Shown: positions 8,710-15,944 of the stretch, one piece after another | How the letters are laid out: every line of letters begins with the position of its first letter | Numbering within the stretch: the first letter of the stretch is position 1 | Source: Nitrospira sp. | GTDB lineage: Bacteria > Nitrospirota > Nitrospiria > Nitrospirales > Nitrospiraceae | Length of the DNA: 33,525 bases | Assembly: GCA_016873455.1 (NCBI GenBank) | Contig: VGXE01000021.1 | Span: 1 to 33,525, forward strand | Direction: 5' to 3' | The notes under the pieces: generated by a model | What the model was told of the DNA's origin: nothing | Databases searched by the model: none | The model's input: the letters and a program-made list of their open reading frames with translations, nothing else | Position numbers and translations under genes: made by a program

Positions 8710-9645
8710 ATGACGAAGCTGCGTGCGGGGGTCATCGGTGTTGGCCATTTGGGGCAACATCATGCGAGGCTCTATGCGGCGCTCTCGGATTCGACGCTGG
8801 TCGGTGTGACCGATCAGGATCTGGGTCGCGCTCGAACGATTGCTGAGCGGCATCACGCGCGCACATTTGAACGGGTGCAGGATTTATTGGAGACGGTCGA
8901 TGTCGTCAGTGTGGCTGTCCCGACGTCGGGGCATTATGCCGTGGCGAAGACTTGTCTGGAAGCAGGCAAGCATGTGCTGGTCGAGAAGCCAATCGCGGTG
9001 TTGCCCGCCGAAGCGGAAGACCTTATCAGTCTTGCCAAAACCAACGGCTGCACCTTGCAGGTTGGACACAGTGAGCGGTTCAATCCCATCGTGCCGGCCA
9101 TGTGGCCATCCATCCACCACCCCGTGCTGATCGAGGGGCAGCGGCTGGGGATGTATAGTCCTCGCGGAACCGATGTTGACGTCGTGCTGGATTTGATGAT
9201 TCACGATCTGGATCTGTTGTTGTCGTGTCACCTCGGTCCCGTGCGCGATGTGCAGGCAGTTGGTGTATCGGTATTGTCTCCCACGCACGATGTGGCGAGT
9301 GCAAGGATCCGATTCGAACGTGGCTGTGTCGCGAACTTCACCGCCAGCCGAATTTCTCCAAAAGCCCTGCGGCAGTGGCGTGTGTTTCAAGCAGATGGTG
9401 CGGTATCCATCGACTTTCAGGCCCGCCAGGGGGTCATCGGACGCCGAGCCATTGAGTCGGACCGGACGATAATGGCAGCCGCTGATGAAATCCAAGCCGG
9501 TGATGGCGAGCCGTTGAGGTTCCAATTGGAATCGTTCCTGTCCGCAGTTCGATCGGCGTCACGCCCCATCATTGCTGGCGAAGACGGAGCCGCGGCATTG
9601 GATCTCGCTCATCGTGTGCTGTCCGCAATGAAGGTATCCAGGTAG
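8710..9645 (+). CDS. Gfo/Idh/MocA-family NAD-dependent oxidoreductase, GnnA candidate
   Basis: The 311-residue protein has a Rossmann N-terminus with GVIGVGHLGQHHARLYAAL, the family motif HVLVEKPIAV (about 90-99) and a C-terminal oxidoreductase domain with DVDVVLDLMIHDLDLLL. It sits between lpxI and lpxB. In Acidithiobacillus and Leptospira a related enzyme, GnnA, oxidises UDP-GlcNAc at C3 so that GnnB can aminate it; this gives a lipid A with amide-linked chains. The context suggests the same role here, but no aminotransferase lies next to it. Family assignment is firm and the substrate is inferred. An AGAGGA ribosome site directly precedes the ATG. A gap of 118 nt separates it from lpxI and holds no clear signal. 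Confidence 0.85.
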   Translation: MTKLRAGVIGVGHLGQHHARLYAALSDSTLVGVTDQDLGRARTIAERHHARTFERVQDLLETVDVVSVAVPTSGHYAVAKTCLEAGKHVLVEKPIAVLPAEAEDLISLAKTNGCTLQVGHSERFNPIVPAMWPSIHHPVLIEGQRLGMYSPRGTDVDVVLDLMIHDLDLLLSCHLGPVRDVQAVGVSVLSPTHDVASARIRFERGCVANFTASRISPKALRQWRVFQADGAVSIDFQARQGVIGRRAIESDRTIMAAADEIQAGDGEPLRFQLESFLSAVRSASRPIIAGEDGAAALDLAHRVLSAMKVSR

Positions 9646-9741
9646 GAGAAACGACCTGAGTATCCCTGGCGGAAACAGTCGGCGCCGGTTCATTGGGTTG
9701 AGCGTCCTCAACCACCAGTCCTACTCCATGTCCCCCAGGCG

Positions 9742-10887
9742 ATGATGGCGCGTATTCTGATTGTGACGGGTGAAGCCTCCGGTGACCTCCATGGGGCGAA
9801 TCTTGCCAAGGCGTTGAAAGCGCGTGATCCTCACATCTCACTGTCCGGCATCGGCGGTCGTGCGATGCAAGCAGCTGGGGTGGAGTTGATAGAGGAGATG
9901 GGGAAGTTTGATGTGATCGGCATGGTCGGCCCGCTGGCGTTGCTCCCGATCATCCGGCGATTTGCCACGATGCGGCGGCTCTTCCGGTCCAAACGGTGGG
10001 ACACGGTGGTGTTTATCGACCATCCGGGACTTAATCTTCGCTTTGCCTATTTTGCCAAGGCAGCCGGCCTTCGTGTCATCTACTATATTGCGCCGCAGAT
10101 CTGGGCCTGGGGGCCGTGGCGGATTCGTTGGATCAAGCAGCGGGTCGACCATGTGGTAGTGATCCTTCCGTTTGAAAAGCCCCTGTATGACGACGCGGGG
10201 GTGCCTTGTACCTTTGTTGGGCATCCGATTTTGGATGCGGTGGCGCCTCATTATGATAGGACCGCGTTGCGCACCAGGTTCGGCTTCGCCGATCACGAGC
10301 CTGTCATTGCGTTATTACCGGGAAGTCGGGCGCATGAGGCGTCTGTCTTGCTTCCGATTCTCATCGAGACGGCGGAGAAGCTGATCGCGCGAAATCCCAA
10401 AACAAAGTTTATTCTGGCGCAAGCTTCCACCCTTCACGATAATCTCTTACAGCCGCTCCTGGCGAGAAGCCCCGTCCCCATCACGGTGGTGAAGGAGCAG
10501 GCCAGCGAGGTCATGGCGGTGTCCGACCTGATCTTGGTTGCGTCCGGCACGGCAACCCTGCAAGCTGCGGTGGTAGGCACGCCCATGGTGTTGTGCTACC
10601 GGACGACGGCGCTGACGTTTTGGGTTGCGAGTGCTGTGCTGCGATTCCTGGTTCGAGTGAGATGGATTGGGCTGGTGAATCTGGTAGCAGAGCGGACGGT
10701 GGTGCCGGAATTGGTCCAGTCCGCCGCGACAGCGGAGCGATTGTATGAAGAAGCGGAACGGATTTTACGAGATCGAGTGGCGTATGATGCGATGAAACGA
10801 GATTTGGCAACCGTGCGGGCAGCTTTGGGTGAGCCAGGCGCGTCACTCAGAGCGGCGGATGTGGTGTTGGCGGCATGTCAGGCATAG
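9742..10887 (+). CDS. lpxB: Lipid-A-disaccharide synthase LpxB
   Basis: LpxB joins lipid X to UDP-2,3-diacylglucosamine to give the lipid A disaccharide at the inner membrane. The 381-residue protein begins with ILIVTGEASGDLHGANLAKA and contains GKFDVIGMVGPLALLP, FIDHPGLNLRFA, YYIAPQIWAWGPWRIRWIKQ and ILPFEKPLYDDAGVPCTFVG, all typical of LpxB. The start is either of two adjacent ATGs at 9742 and 9745. The end overlaps the msbA start by 13 bases. The 96-nt upstream gap contains a small perfect hairpin (GGTTGAG at 9696-9702 pairs with CTCAACC at 9707-9713) with no T-tract. Confidence 0.96.
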   Translation: MMARILIVTGEASGDLHGANLAKALKARDPHISLSGIGGRAMQAAGVELIEEMGKFDVIGMVGPLALLPIIRRFATMRRLFRSKRWDTVVFIDHPGLNLRFAYFAKAAGLRVIYYIAPQIWAWGPWRIRWIKQRVDHVVVILPFEKPLYDDAGVPCTFVGHPILDAVAPHYDRTALRTRFGFADHEPVIALLPGSRAHEASVLLPILIETAEKLIARNPKTKFILAQASTLHDNLLQPLLARSPVPITVVKEQASEVMAVSDLILVASGTATLQAAVVGTPMVLCYRTTALTFWVASAVLRFLVRVRWIGLVNLVAERTVVPELVQSAATAERLYEEAERILRDRVAYDAMKRDLATVRAALGEPGASLRAADVVLAACQA

Positions 10888-12620
10888 ATCGATTCAAACG
10901 GCTCATGCAGTATGTCCGCCCGTATCGGGCGAGGTTTGTTGGCGGATTGGTGTGCTCAGGGCTCGTGGCACTTTCGACCGGTGTGTATGCCTGGCTGGCC
11001 CGCCCAGTATTGGACGGCATCTTTATCGAAAAAAACGAGCGCTTGTTGTTGCTGCTGCCGCTGGCTTTGCTGGGCGTTGCCGCAGTGAAAGCAGTGTTCA
11101 GTTACGGCGTGAACTATCTCATGGCCTATGTCGGGAATCGAGTGGTGGCCGACATTCGCCAAGAGTTGTTTCATCGATTTATGCGGCTGCCGGTCGGATT
11201 TCATGACGCAAACACCTCAGGTCGGTTGGTCTCACGAGTGGTCAACGACGTCGGATTGATGGCGAATGCGGCATCGAGTGTGGTGAAAGACATCTTTCAG
11301 AACGTCCTCACGTTTCTCGCCATGGTCGGCGTCATTCTCTATCAGGATTGGAGACTGGCCGGTATTTCGCTCGTCGTGCTTCCGCTCGCCGGTCTGACGA
11401 TGGTGCGGGTAGGAAAGCGGTTGAAGAAATTGGCAGTCAGCGGACAGGAGCAGATGGGCGACATGTCATCGACATTGCAGGAAATCTTCGCCGGCATCAG
11501 AGTCGTGAAGGCGTTTGGCCGCGAAGATGCGGAGGGGGAGCGATTCAGAGAGCGGAACCGAGCGTATCTCTCCACGCAGTTAAAAACCAATCAGGTGTGG
11601 GCGATTGGTCATTCCCATATGGAAATCATCGGGGTGATCAGTGTCGCGATCTTGATCTGGTATGGCGGATATCTCGTCATCAATGGGGCGATGACTCCCG
11701 GTGCGTTCTTTTCGTTCATGGCAGCCATGTTGTTAGCGTATACCCCGATTCGAAAGTTGTCCGGGTCAAATAACTTGATCCAGCAAGCGCTGGCGGCAGC
11801 GGAACGTGTCTTTGCTGTGTTGGATATGAACACGGAGCAGTCTCACGATCACGGTACGGTTCCACTGACAGACATCAAGCAGGCCATTGCATTTCAGGGC
11901 GTGACATTGTGTTACGAGAATCACACCATTCCTGCCCTGACCGACATTGATCTCGTGATCAAGCCGGGCGAAGTGATTGCACTGGTCGGGAGCAGTGGGA
12001 GCGGAAAAACCTCCTTGGTGAGTTTGCTGCCACGGTTCTATGAGCCAACAGCCGGACGCATTCTCATCGACGGTTTTCCGTTGCCCTCATATCAGTTGCA
12101 CTCGTTGCGTGCGCACATTGGGATTGTTTCGCAAGAGGTGGTTTTGTTCGACGATACCATACAACGGAATATCGCGTTTGGACGGACAGGCGCAACGCAA
12201 GCTGAAGTGGAACGGGCTGCGAAAATGGCGTATGCCCATGACTTCATTCTCCGTCTTCCCGATGGGTATGCATCAGTCATCGGAGAGCGCGGGCTCAAGT
12301 TGTCCGGAGGGGAACGCCAACGGTTGGCCATCGCACGGGCTATTCTTCGTGACCCTCCATTGCTGATTTTGGATGAGGCCACGTCGGCATTGGATTCGGA
12401 GTCGGAACGGATCGTGCAATTGGCGTTGTCGAACTTATTGAAGAATCGGACAGCACTGGTGATTGCACATCGCCTCTCGACGATTCAACACGCGGATCGT
12501 ATTGTCGTGCTTGACCGGGGTATCATCGTCGAAACGGGATCGCATGAAGAATTATTGCGGCAAGGCGGGGCCTATCACCGGCTGCATGCGCTGCAATTTC
12601 AGGATGTGACAGGTGTGTGA
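10875..12620 (+). CDS. msbA: Lipid A export ABC transporter MsbA
   Basis: MsbA flips lipid A-core across the inner membrane. This 581-residue half-transporter has six membrane segments in the first ~320 residues, including the coupling region FHDANTSGRLVSRVVNDVG. The nucleotide-binding domain follows: Walker A GSSGSGKTS at 372-380, signature LSGGERQR at 476-483, Walker B LLILDEATSALD just after, and an H-loop in LVIAHRLSTI. The gene overlaps lpxB and closes the lipid A operon, which supports lipid A as the substrate over a generic exporter function. Confidence 0.93.
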   Translation: MSGIDRFKRLMQYVRPYRARFVGGLVCSGLVALSTGVYAWLARPVLDGIFIEKNERLLLLLPLALLGVAAVKAVFSYGVNYLMAYVGNRVVADIRQELFHRFMRLPVGFHDANTSGRLVSRVVNDVGLMANAASSVVKDIFQNVLTFLAMVGVILYQDWRLAGISLVVLPLAGLTMVRVGKRLKKLAVSGQEQMGDMSSTLQEIFAGIRVVKAFGREDAEGERFRERNRAYLSTQLKTNQVWAIGHSHMEIIGVISVAILIWYGGYLVINGAMTPGAFFSFMAAMLLAYTPIRKLSGSNNLIQQALAAAERVFAVLDMNTEQSHDHGTVPLTDIKQAIAFQGVTLCYENHTIPALTDIDLVIKPGEVIALVGSSGSGKTSLVSLLPRFYEPTAGRILIDGFPLPSYQLHSLRAHIGIVSQEVVLFDDTIQRNIAFGRTGATQAEVERAAKMAYAHDFILRLPDGYASVIGERGLKLSGGERQRLAIARAILRDPPLLILDEATSALDSESERIVQLALSNLLKNRTALVIAHRLSTIQHADRIVVLDRGIIVETGSHEELLRQGGAYHRLHALQFQDVTGV

Positions 12621-12623
12621 AAC

Positions 12624-12666
12624 CGTGACGAGTGAAGAGTGATGGGTGATGAGTGAAGAGTGATGT
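12624..12666. repeat. Single-arm word array before the DUF374 gene
   Basis: A run of related words (GTGACGAGTGAAGAGTGATG, then GGTGATGAGTGAAGAGTGAT) fills the short gap after msbA. It shares the word GTGATGGGTGATG with the fabZ-lpxA palindrome 5.8 kb away. No reverse-complement arm is seen nearby. The candidate GTG starts of the DUF374 gene (12653, 12665) fall inside or at the edge of the array. Confidence 0.7.
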
Positions 12667-13347
12667 GGCTCAGATCAGCCTGAAGAAACGAGTTGAGAGA
12701 TGGGTCAAATGCTCGCTGTTGCCGCCGGTTGCGGCAGGCCTGATTCGAACGGTCGCGCGGTCGATGCGGTGCGAGACGCGTGGGCATGAGGCGGTCGATG
12801 CGCTGTATCGCGAAGGTCGACACATTATTCTGGCCTTTTGGCATGCCCAGCAGTTGATGATCCCGATCGGGTATCGCGGAACGGGTTCCCATGTGCTGAT
12901 CAGCCAGCATGGCGATGGCGAAATCATCGCGCGCATCATCGCGCGATTCGGCCATAATGCGGTGCGGGGATCGAGCACCCGTGGTGGCGCCGGCGCGTTG
13001 CGCGCGCTGATCAGGCTGGGCCGGTCAGGCCGGGATGTGGTCGTGACGCCGGACGGGCCCAAAGGCCCCCGCCATGTTGTCAAACTGGGCGTCATTCAGT
13101 TGGCCAAGGCGACAGGCCTCCCGATCGTGCCTTTGGCCTTTGCCTGCTCAAAAAAAAACTCTTTGCGAGCTGGGACCGGTACATGGTCCCGTATCCCTTT
13201 TCACGGGGGTTGTTCCTCTACGGAGATCCGCTCTGGGTCCCGCGTGAGGCGGACGACGTGGCGCTCGAAGCGGCCCGCCTGGATCTGGAGAGAGTTCTCA
13301 ATCGTTTGACGGATCAGGCGGAGGCGTTCGTGAAGCGTGAACCGTAA
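12653..13347 (+). CDS. DUF374 lysophospholipid acyltransferase-like protein, frameshifted at an A9 run
   Basis: DUF374 proteins are membrane-associated acyltransferases related to LpxL; genes next to waaA suggest a lipid A acyl-chain role. The N-terminal part shows IILAFWHAQQLMIPIGYRG (catalytic H in WHAQ), VRGSSTRGGAGALRALI and VVVTPDGPKGPRHVVKLGVI. After PIVPLAFACS the frame enters nine adenines (13150-13158). Read straight on, the protein becomes non-homologous and stops at 13309. Shifting back one base restores the expected tail (KLFASWDRYMVPYPFSRGLF, then DPLWVPREADD) and ends at TAA 13345-13347. This could be a pseudogene, a phase-variable gene, programmed slippage or a sequencing error. 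The start codon is uncertain (GTG 12653 or 12665). The stop lies in the left arm of the next palindrome. Confidence 0.8.
13150..13158 (+). other. A9 homopolymer at the frameshift point
   Basis: Nine adenines are read as TCA-AAA-AAA-AAC in the upstream frame. This contains both an A-AAA-AAA and an A-AAA-AAC heptamer suited to -1 slippage, and the run is long enough for transcriptional slippage. One added A in the mRNA or DNA would restore the full DUF374 frame. Confidence 0.75.
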
Positions 13348-13404
13348 AGGGTTCGCGAGTCAGATAGGACGTGGTACCGCTCACCCCTTACGTGTTACTT
13401 CGTG
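13329..13404. repeat. Palindromic word array between the DUF374 gene and waaA
   Basis: The left arm (13329-13359) reads CGTGAAGCGTGAACCGTAAA and on. The right arm (13374-13404) is its imperfect reverse complement, whose reverse strand reads CACGAAGTAACACGTAAGGG and on. The loop is about 14 nt. The DUF374 stop codon is inside the left arm and the waaA start is at the end of the right arm. This is the same geometry as the fabZ-lpxA element with different words. Confidence 0.7.
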
Positions 13405-13407
13405 ATC

Positions 13408-14709
13408 ATGTGGAAGCTCCTCTATAACTTAGGTCTTGTCCTTGCCGCTCCTGTCATCGTGGGGGTATTGGTGGCGAAGCCGCGCTGCCGACGAGGCTTT
13501 CTCCAACGGATGGGGTGGCAGACGCATCCGTCCGACCGAGTCCTGAATGCTCGGCCGCTGATCTGGGTGCATGCCGTGTCGCTTGGAGAAGCCGTGGCGG
13601 CGGTGCCGCTGGTGAAAGCCTTGCATGAACGCCATCCCGACTATCGCTATATCGTGACGACCGTCACGGATACGGGCCGCGAAGCGGTCGAGCAACGATT
13701 GGAGGGCGTGGCGGAGCATCGGTACGCGCCGATGGATTTTCCCTGGGCGGTCACGGGCATGGTGGATCGGTTGCGGCCGGCACTCTATCTGTTCGTCGAG
13801 ACCGAGTTGTGGCCCAATCTGCTCTGGACGCTGCGGGATCGGCGGGTCCCGACAATCCTTGTCAACGGACGGTTGTCGTCGCGTTCGTTTCGCCGCCAAG
13901 ATATTACCGGGATTCGTTCGTTGTATCGGTCGGTGCTTCGATCGATTACCCTGTGTCTGATGCAATCCGATCGGGACCGGCAACGGATTGTGGCTTTGGG
14001 AGCCGACGCGGAGGCGGTCCATACGACCGGCAATATCAAGTTTGATCAGCCGCTGCCTCTCATGGAAGGGGAGACCTCGCTGCGCCGGAATTTCGGGCTA
14101 CACGAGGGAGAACGGTTGATTCTGGCTGGCAGTACCCACCCCGGCGAAGAGGAACTGTTGGTCTCAGCCTATGGGCGGATTATCAACGCACATCCGTCGA
14201 CTGTGTTGATGTTAGCCCCTCGGCATATCGAACGGGTGGATCAGATCGAAGTGATGATTCAGAGTGCCGGATTCGCCGTACAACGCAAGAGCCGGGTCGG
14301 CGAGCCGGTTGCCGGCCCTCGGGTCATTATCTTGGACACAAGAGGGGAATTGGCCCGCGCCTATCGGGAAGCGGTTGTTGCGTTCGTGGGTGGAACGCTG
14401 GTGCCGGTTGGCGGCCACAATTTGTTGGAGCCGGCGGTCTGGGGGCGGCCCGTGTTGTTCGGTCCATATACCGATCACTGCGCCGAAATGGCGGCCTTGT
14501 TGAATGAAGCGGGCGGAGGTCGCCGAATCATGGGAATCGAGGACATGGTCAAGTGGTGTACTGAGTGGTTGTCCGATCCAGATGCCTGTGACACGGTGGG
14601 GCAAGTTGCCAGGCGCGTTGTGTTGGATAATCAAGGTGCCTTGAAACGCAGTCTGGATCTAATCGAATCCGTTCTGGCTCCCGCGCCGGTTAAGGACAAG
14701 AGCGTATAG
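13408..14709 (+). CDS. waaA: 3-deoxy-D-manno-octulosonic acid (Kdo) transferase WaaA
   Basis: WaaA (KdtA) adds Kdo from CMP-Kdo to the lipid A precursor at the inner membrane. The 433-residue protein has an N-terminal anchor helix (YNLGLVLAAPVIVGVLV). The catalytic-base region VHAVSLGEAVAAVPLV holds Glu61, and FVETELWPNLLWTLRDRRVP follows. The C-terminal GT-B half has LILAGSTHPGEEELL and FVGGTLVPVGGHNLLEPAVW. Length and motifs fit the family. The ATG at 13408 is taken as start; GTG 13402 is an in-frame alternative. Neither has a clear ribosome site, since the upstream sequence is the right arm of a palindrome. Confidence 0.95.
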   Translation: MWKLLYNLGLVLAAPVIVGVLVAKPRCRRGFLQRMGWQTHPSDRVLNARPLIWVHAVSLGEAVAAVPLVKALHERHPDYRYIVTTVTDTGREAVEQRLEGVAEHRYAPMDFPWAVTGMVDRLRPALYLFVETELWPNLLWTLRDRRVPTILVNGRLSSRSFRRQDITGIRSLYRSVLRSITLCLMQSDRDRQRIVALGADAEAVHTTGNIKFDQPLPLMEGETSLRRNFGLHEGERLILAGSTHPGEEELLVSAYGRIINAHPSTVLMLAPRHIERVDQIEVMIQSAGFAVQRKSRVGEPVAGPRVIILDTRGELARAYREAVVAFVGGTLVPVGGHNLLEPAVWGRPVLFGPYTDHCAEMAALLNEAGGGRRIMGIEDMVKWCTEWLSDPDACDTVGQVARRVVLDNQGALKRSLDLIESVLAPAPVKDKSV

Positions 14710-14800
14710 CTCGTAGCGTATGGCACGTGATCGGATCAAGTCATTGGTTCGCCTGGATTAGATTTTCAGTTCCGTGCCATACGCCATAGGCTCTTTCCTT
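14700..14800. repeat. Palindromic word array between waaA and lpxK
   Basis: A perfect 12-bp inverted repeat (GCGTATGGCACG at 14716-14727, CGTGCCATACGC at 14773-14784) is extended on both sides by related words (GAGCGTATAGC on the left; GAGCCTATGGC on the reverse strand of the right). The loop is 45 nt. The waaA stop codon (14707-14709) lies in the left arm, as at the other junction palindromes. A terminator function is possible, but there is no clean T-tract. Confidence 0.75.
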
Positions 14801-14850
14801 TGAGCGAACATCGCATCACGCTCACGAGTGGCGATTGATGCAGAAGTGCT

Positions 14851-14871
14851 CATGAATAGTGTGAGCTAACC
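14851..14871 (+). repeat. Intergenic 21-mer repeat, copy 1 (upstream of lpxK)
   Basis: CATGAATAGTGTGAGCTAAC followed by C lies just before the lpxK start. A near-identical copy (CATGAATAATGCGGGCTAAC followed by C, 25987-26007) lies before rfbB. Only three positions differ. Both are intergenic and about 2 to 45 bases before a start codon. Role unknown. Confidence 0.5.
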
Positions 14872-14873
14872 AC

Positions 14874-15944
14874 ATGGCATTCTTGGAGCCTGGACAGCCG
14901 GTACGAAGGTGGCTCTCTGGGCCGGCGTTTCTGTACGGCCTCATTGTCCGTGCGCGGCATTGGTGTTATCGCAGGGGCTGGTGTGTCTCCTCACGATTGC
15001 CCTGCCGGGTGGTGAGTGTCGGCAATGTGACGGTGGGTGGAACGGGAAAAACGCCGGTCGTCATACTCCTTACCGAATGGCTGCTGGCTAAAGGTTGTCG
15101 GGTCGCCGTCTTGAGTCGCGGGTACAAGCGCGAACGCAACACGTCATACTGTCTTGTGTCTGATGGAGAGCGTCTCCTCGCTGATCCGTCTGAGGCTGGC
15201 GATGAGCCGTTTCTTATTGCGCAGCGATGTCCAACCGCGGTCGTCGCGGTAGGAGCTGATCGCGTGGCCTTGGGCCGATGGGTGTTGGCGCAGTTTCCCG
15301 TGGACTGCATGATTTTGGACGATGGGTTTCAACACCTTGCGCTCACCCGGGATGTCGATCTGGTGTTGCTCGACGCGACAGATGCGTCAGGGCTCGATGC
15401 TATGGTGCCTGCCGGCCGGTTGCGCGAACCCCTCACGGGTCTTGGGCGAGCGGCGGCACTCGTTGTGACCAGGGCCGACTCCAAAGAAGATGTCGAAGCG
15501 GTGTGCGGGCGGTTGAAGGCGGCGCATCTCCCCTTTGCCGATGCGATCGAAATCAGGTTTACCCCCGAATCCCTGGTGGCGATATCGGCGGAAACAAAGC
15601 AACCGCTCGAATGGTGCCTAGGCATGAAAACGTGGGTGGTGAGCGGAATCGGGAATAGTCAGTCGTTCCGCCGATCCGTTGCGTCATTGGGAGTCGAGAT
15701 CATCGGTGAGACGGCTTTCAGCGACCATCACCGGTATCATGACGACGATGTCGGCAAGGTTCGTGTTGCTGCGCAGGCCGCCGGCGCAGATATCGTCCTG
15801 ACGACCGAAAAAGACGCGGGGAAATTACAGCCGTTTCTGAGGCCGGACGACTCGTGGTGGGCAGTACGGATTCACGCAGAGATCGTCCATGGGGAGGAGC
15901 GGCTGCGCCGATTGATCGTGAACACAGGAGCTGGCGGTGCGTAA
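14874..15944 (+). CDS. lpxK: Tetraacyldisaccharide 4'-kinase LpxK
   Basis: LpxK phosphorylates the lipid A disaccharide at the 4' position. The 356-residue protein has the membrane-associated N-terminus (LSGPAFLYGLIVRARHWCYR) and the P-loop SVGNVTVGGTGKTPVVILL (GGTGKT at 55-60). It then shows LSRGYKRE, ILDDGFQHLALTRDVDLVLL and the C-terminal FSDHHRYHDDDV and DIVLTTEKDAGKL, all family marks. The ATG at 14874 follows the intergenic 21-mer; no strong ribosome site is visible. The stop overlaps the GTG start of the next gene by eight bases. Confidence 0.96.
   Translation: MAFLEPGQPVRRWLSGPAFLYGLIVRARHWCYRRGWCVSSRLPCRVVSVGNVTVGGTGKTPVVILLTEWLLAKGCRVAVLSRGYKRERNTSYCLVSDGERLLADPSEAGDEPFLIAQRCPTAVVAVGADRVALGRWVLAQFPVDCMILDDGFQHLALTRDVDLVLLDATDASGLDAMVPAGRLREPLTGLGRAAALVVTRADSKEDVEAVCGRLKAAHLPFADAIEIRFTPESLVAISAETKQPLEWCLGMKTWVVSGIGNSQSFRRSVASLGVEIIGETAFSDHHRYHDDDVGKVRVAAQAAGADIVLTTEKDAGKLQPFLRPDDSWWAVRIHAEIVHGEERLRRLIVNTGAGGA

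Noticed and set aside
9696-9713. Seven-base perfect hairpin before lpxB as a terminator
   Set aside because: No T-tract, and lpxB follows in the same operon.
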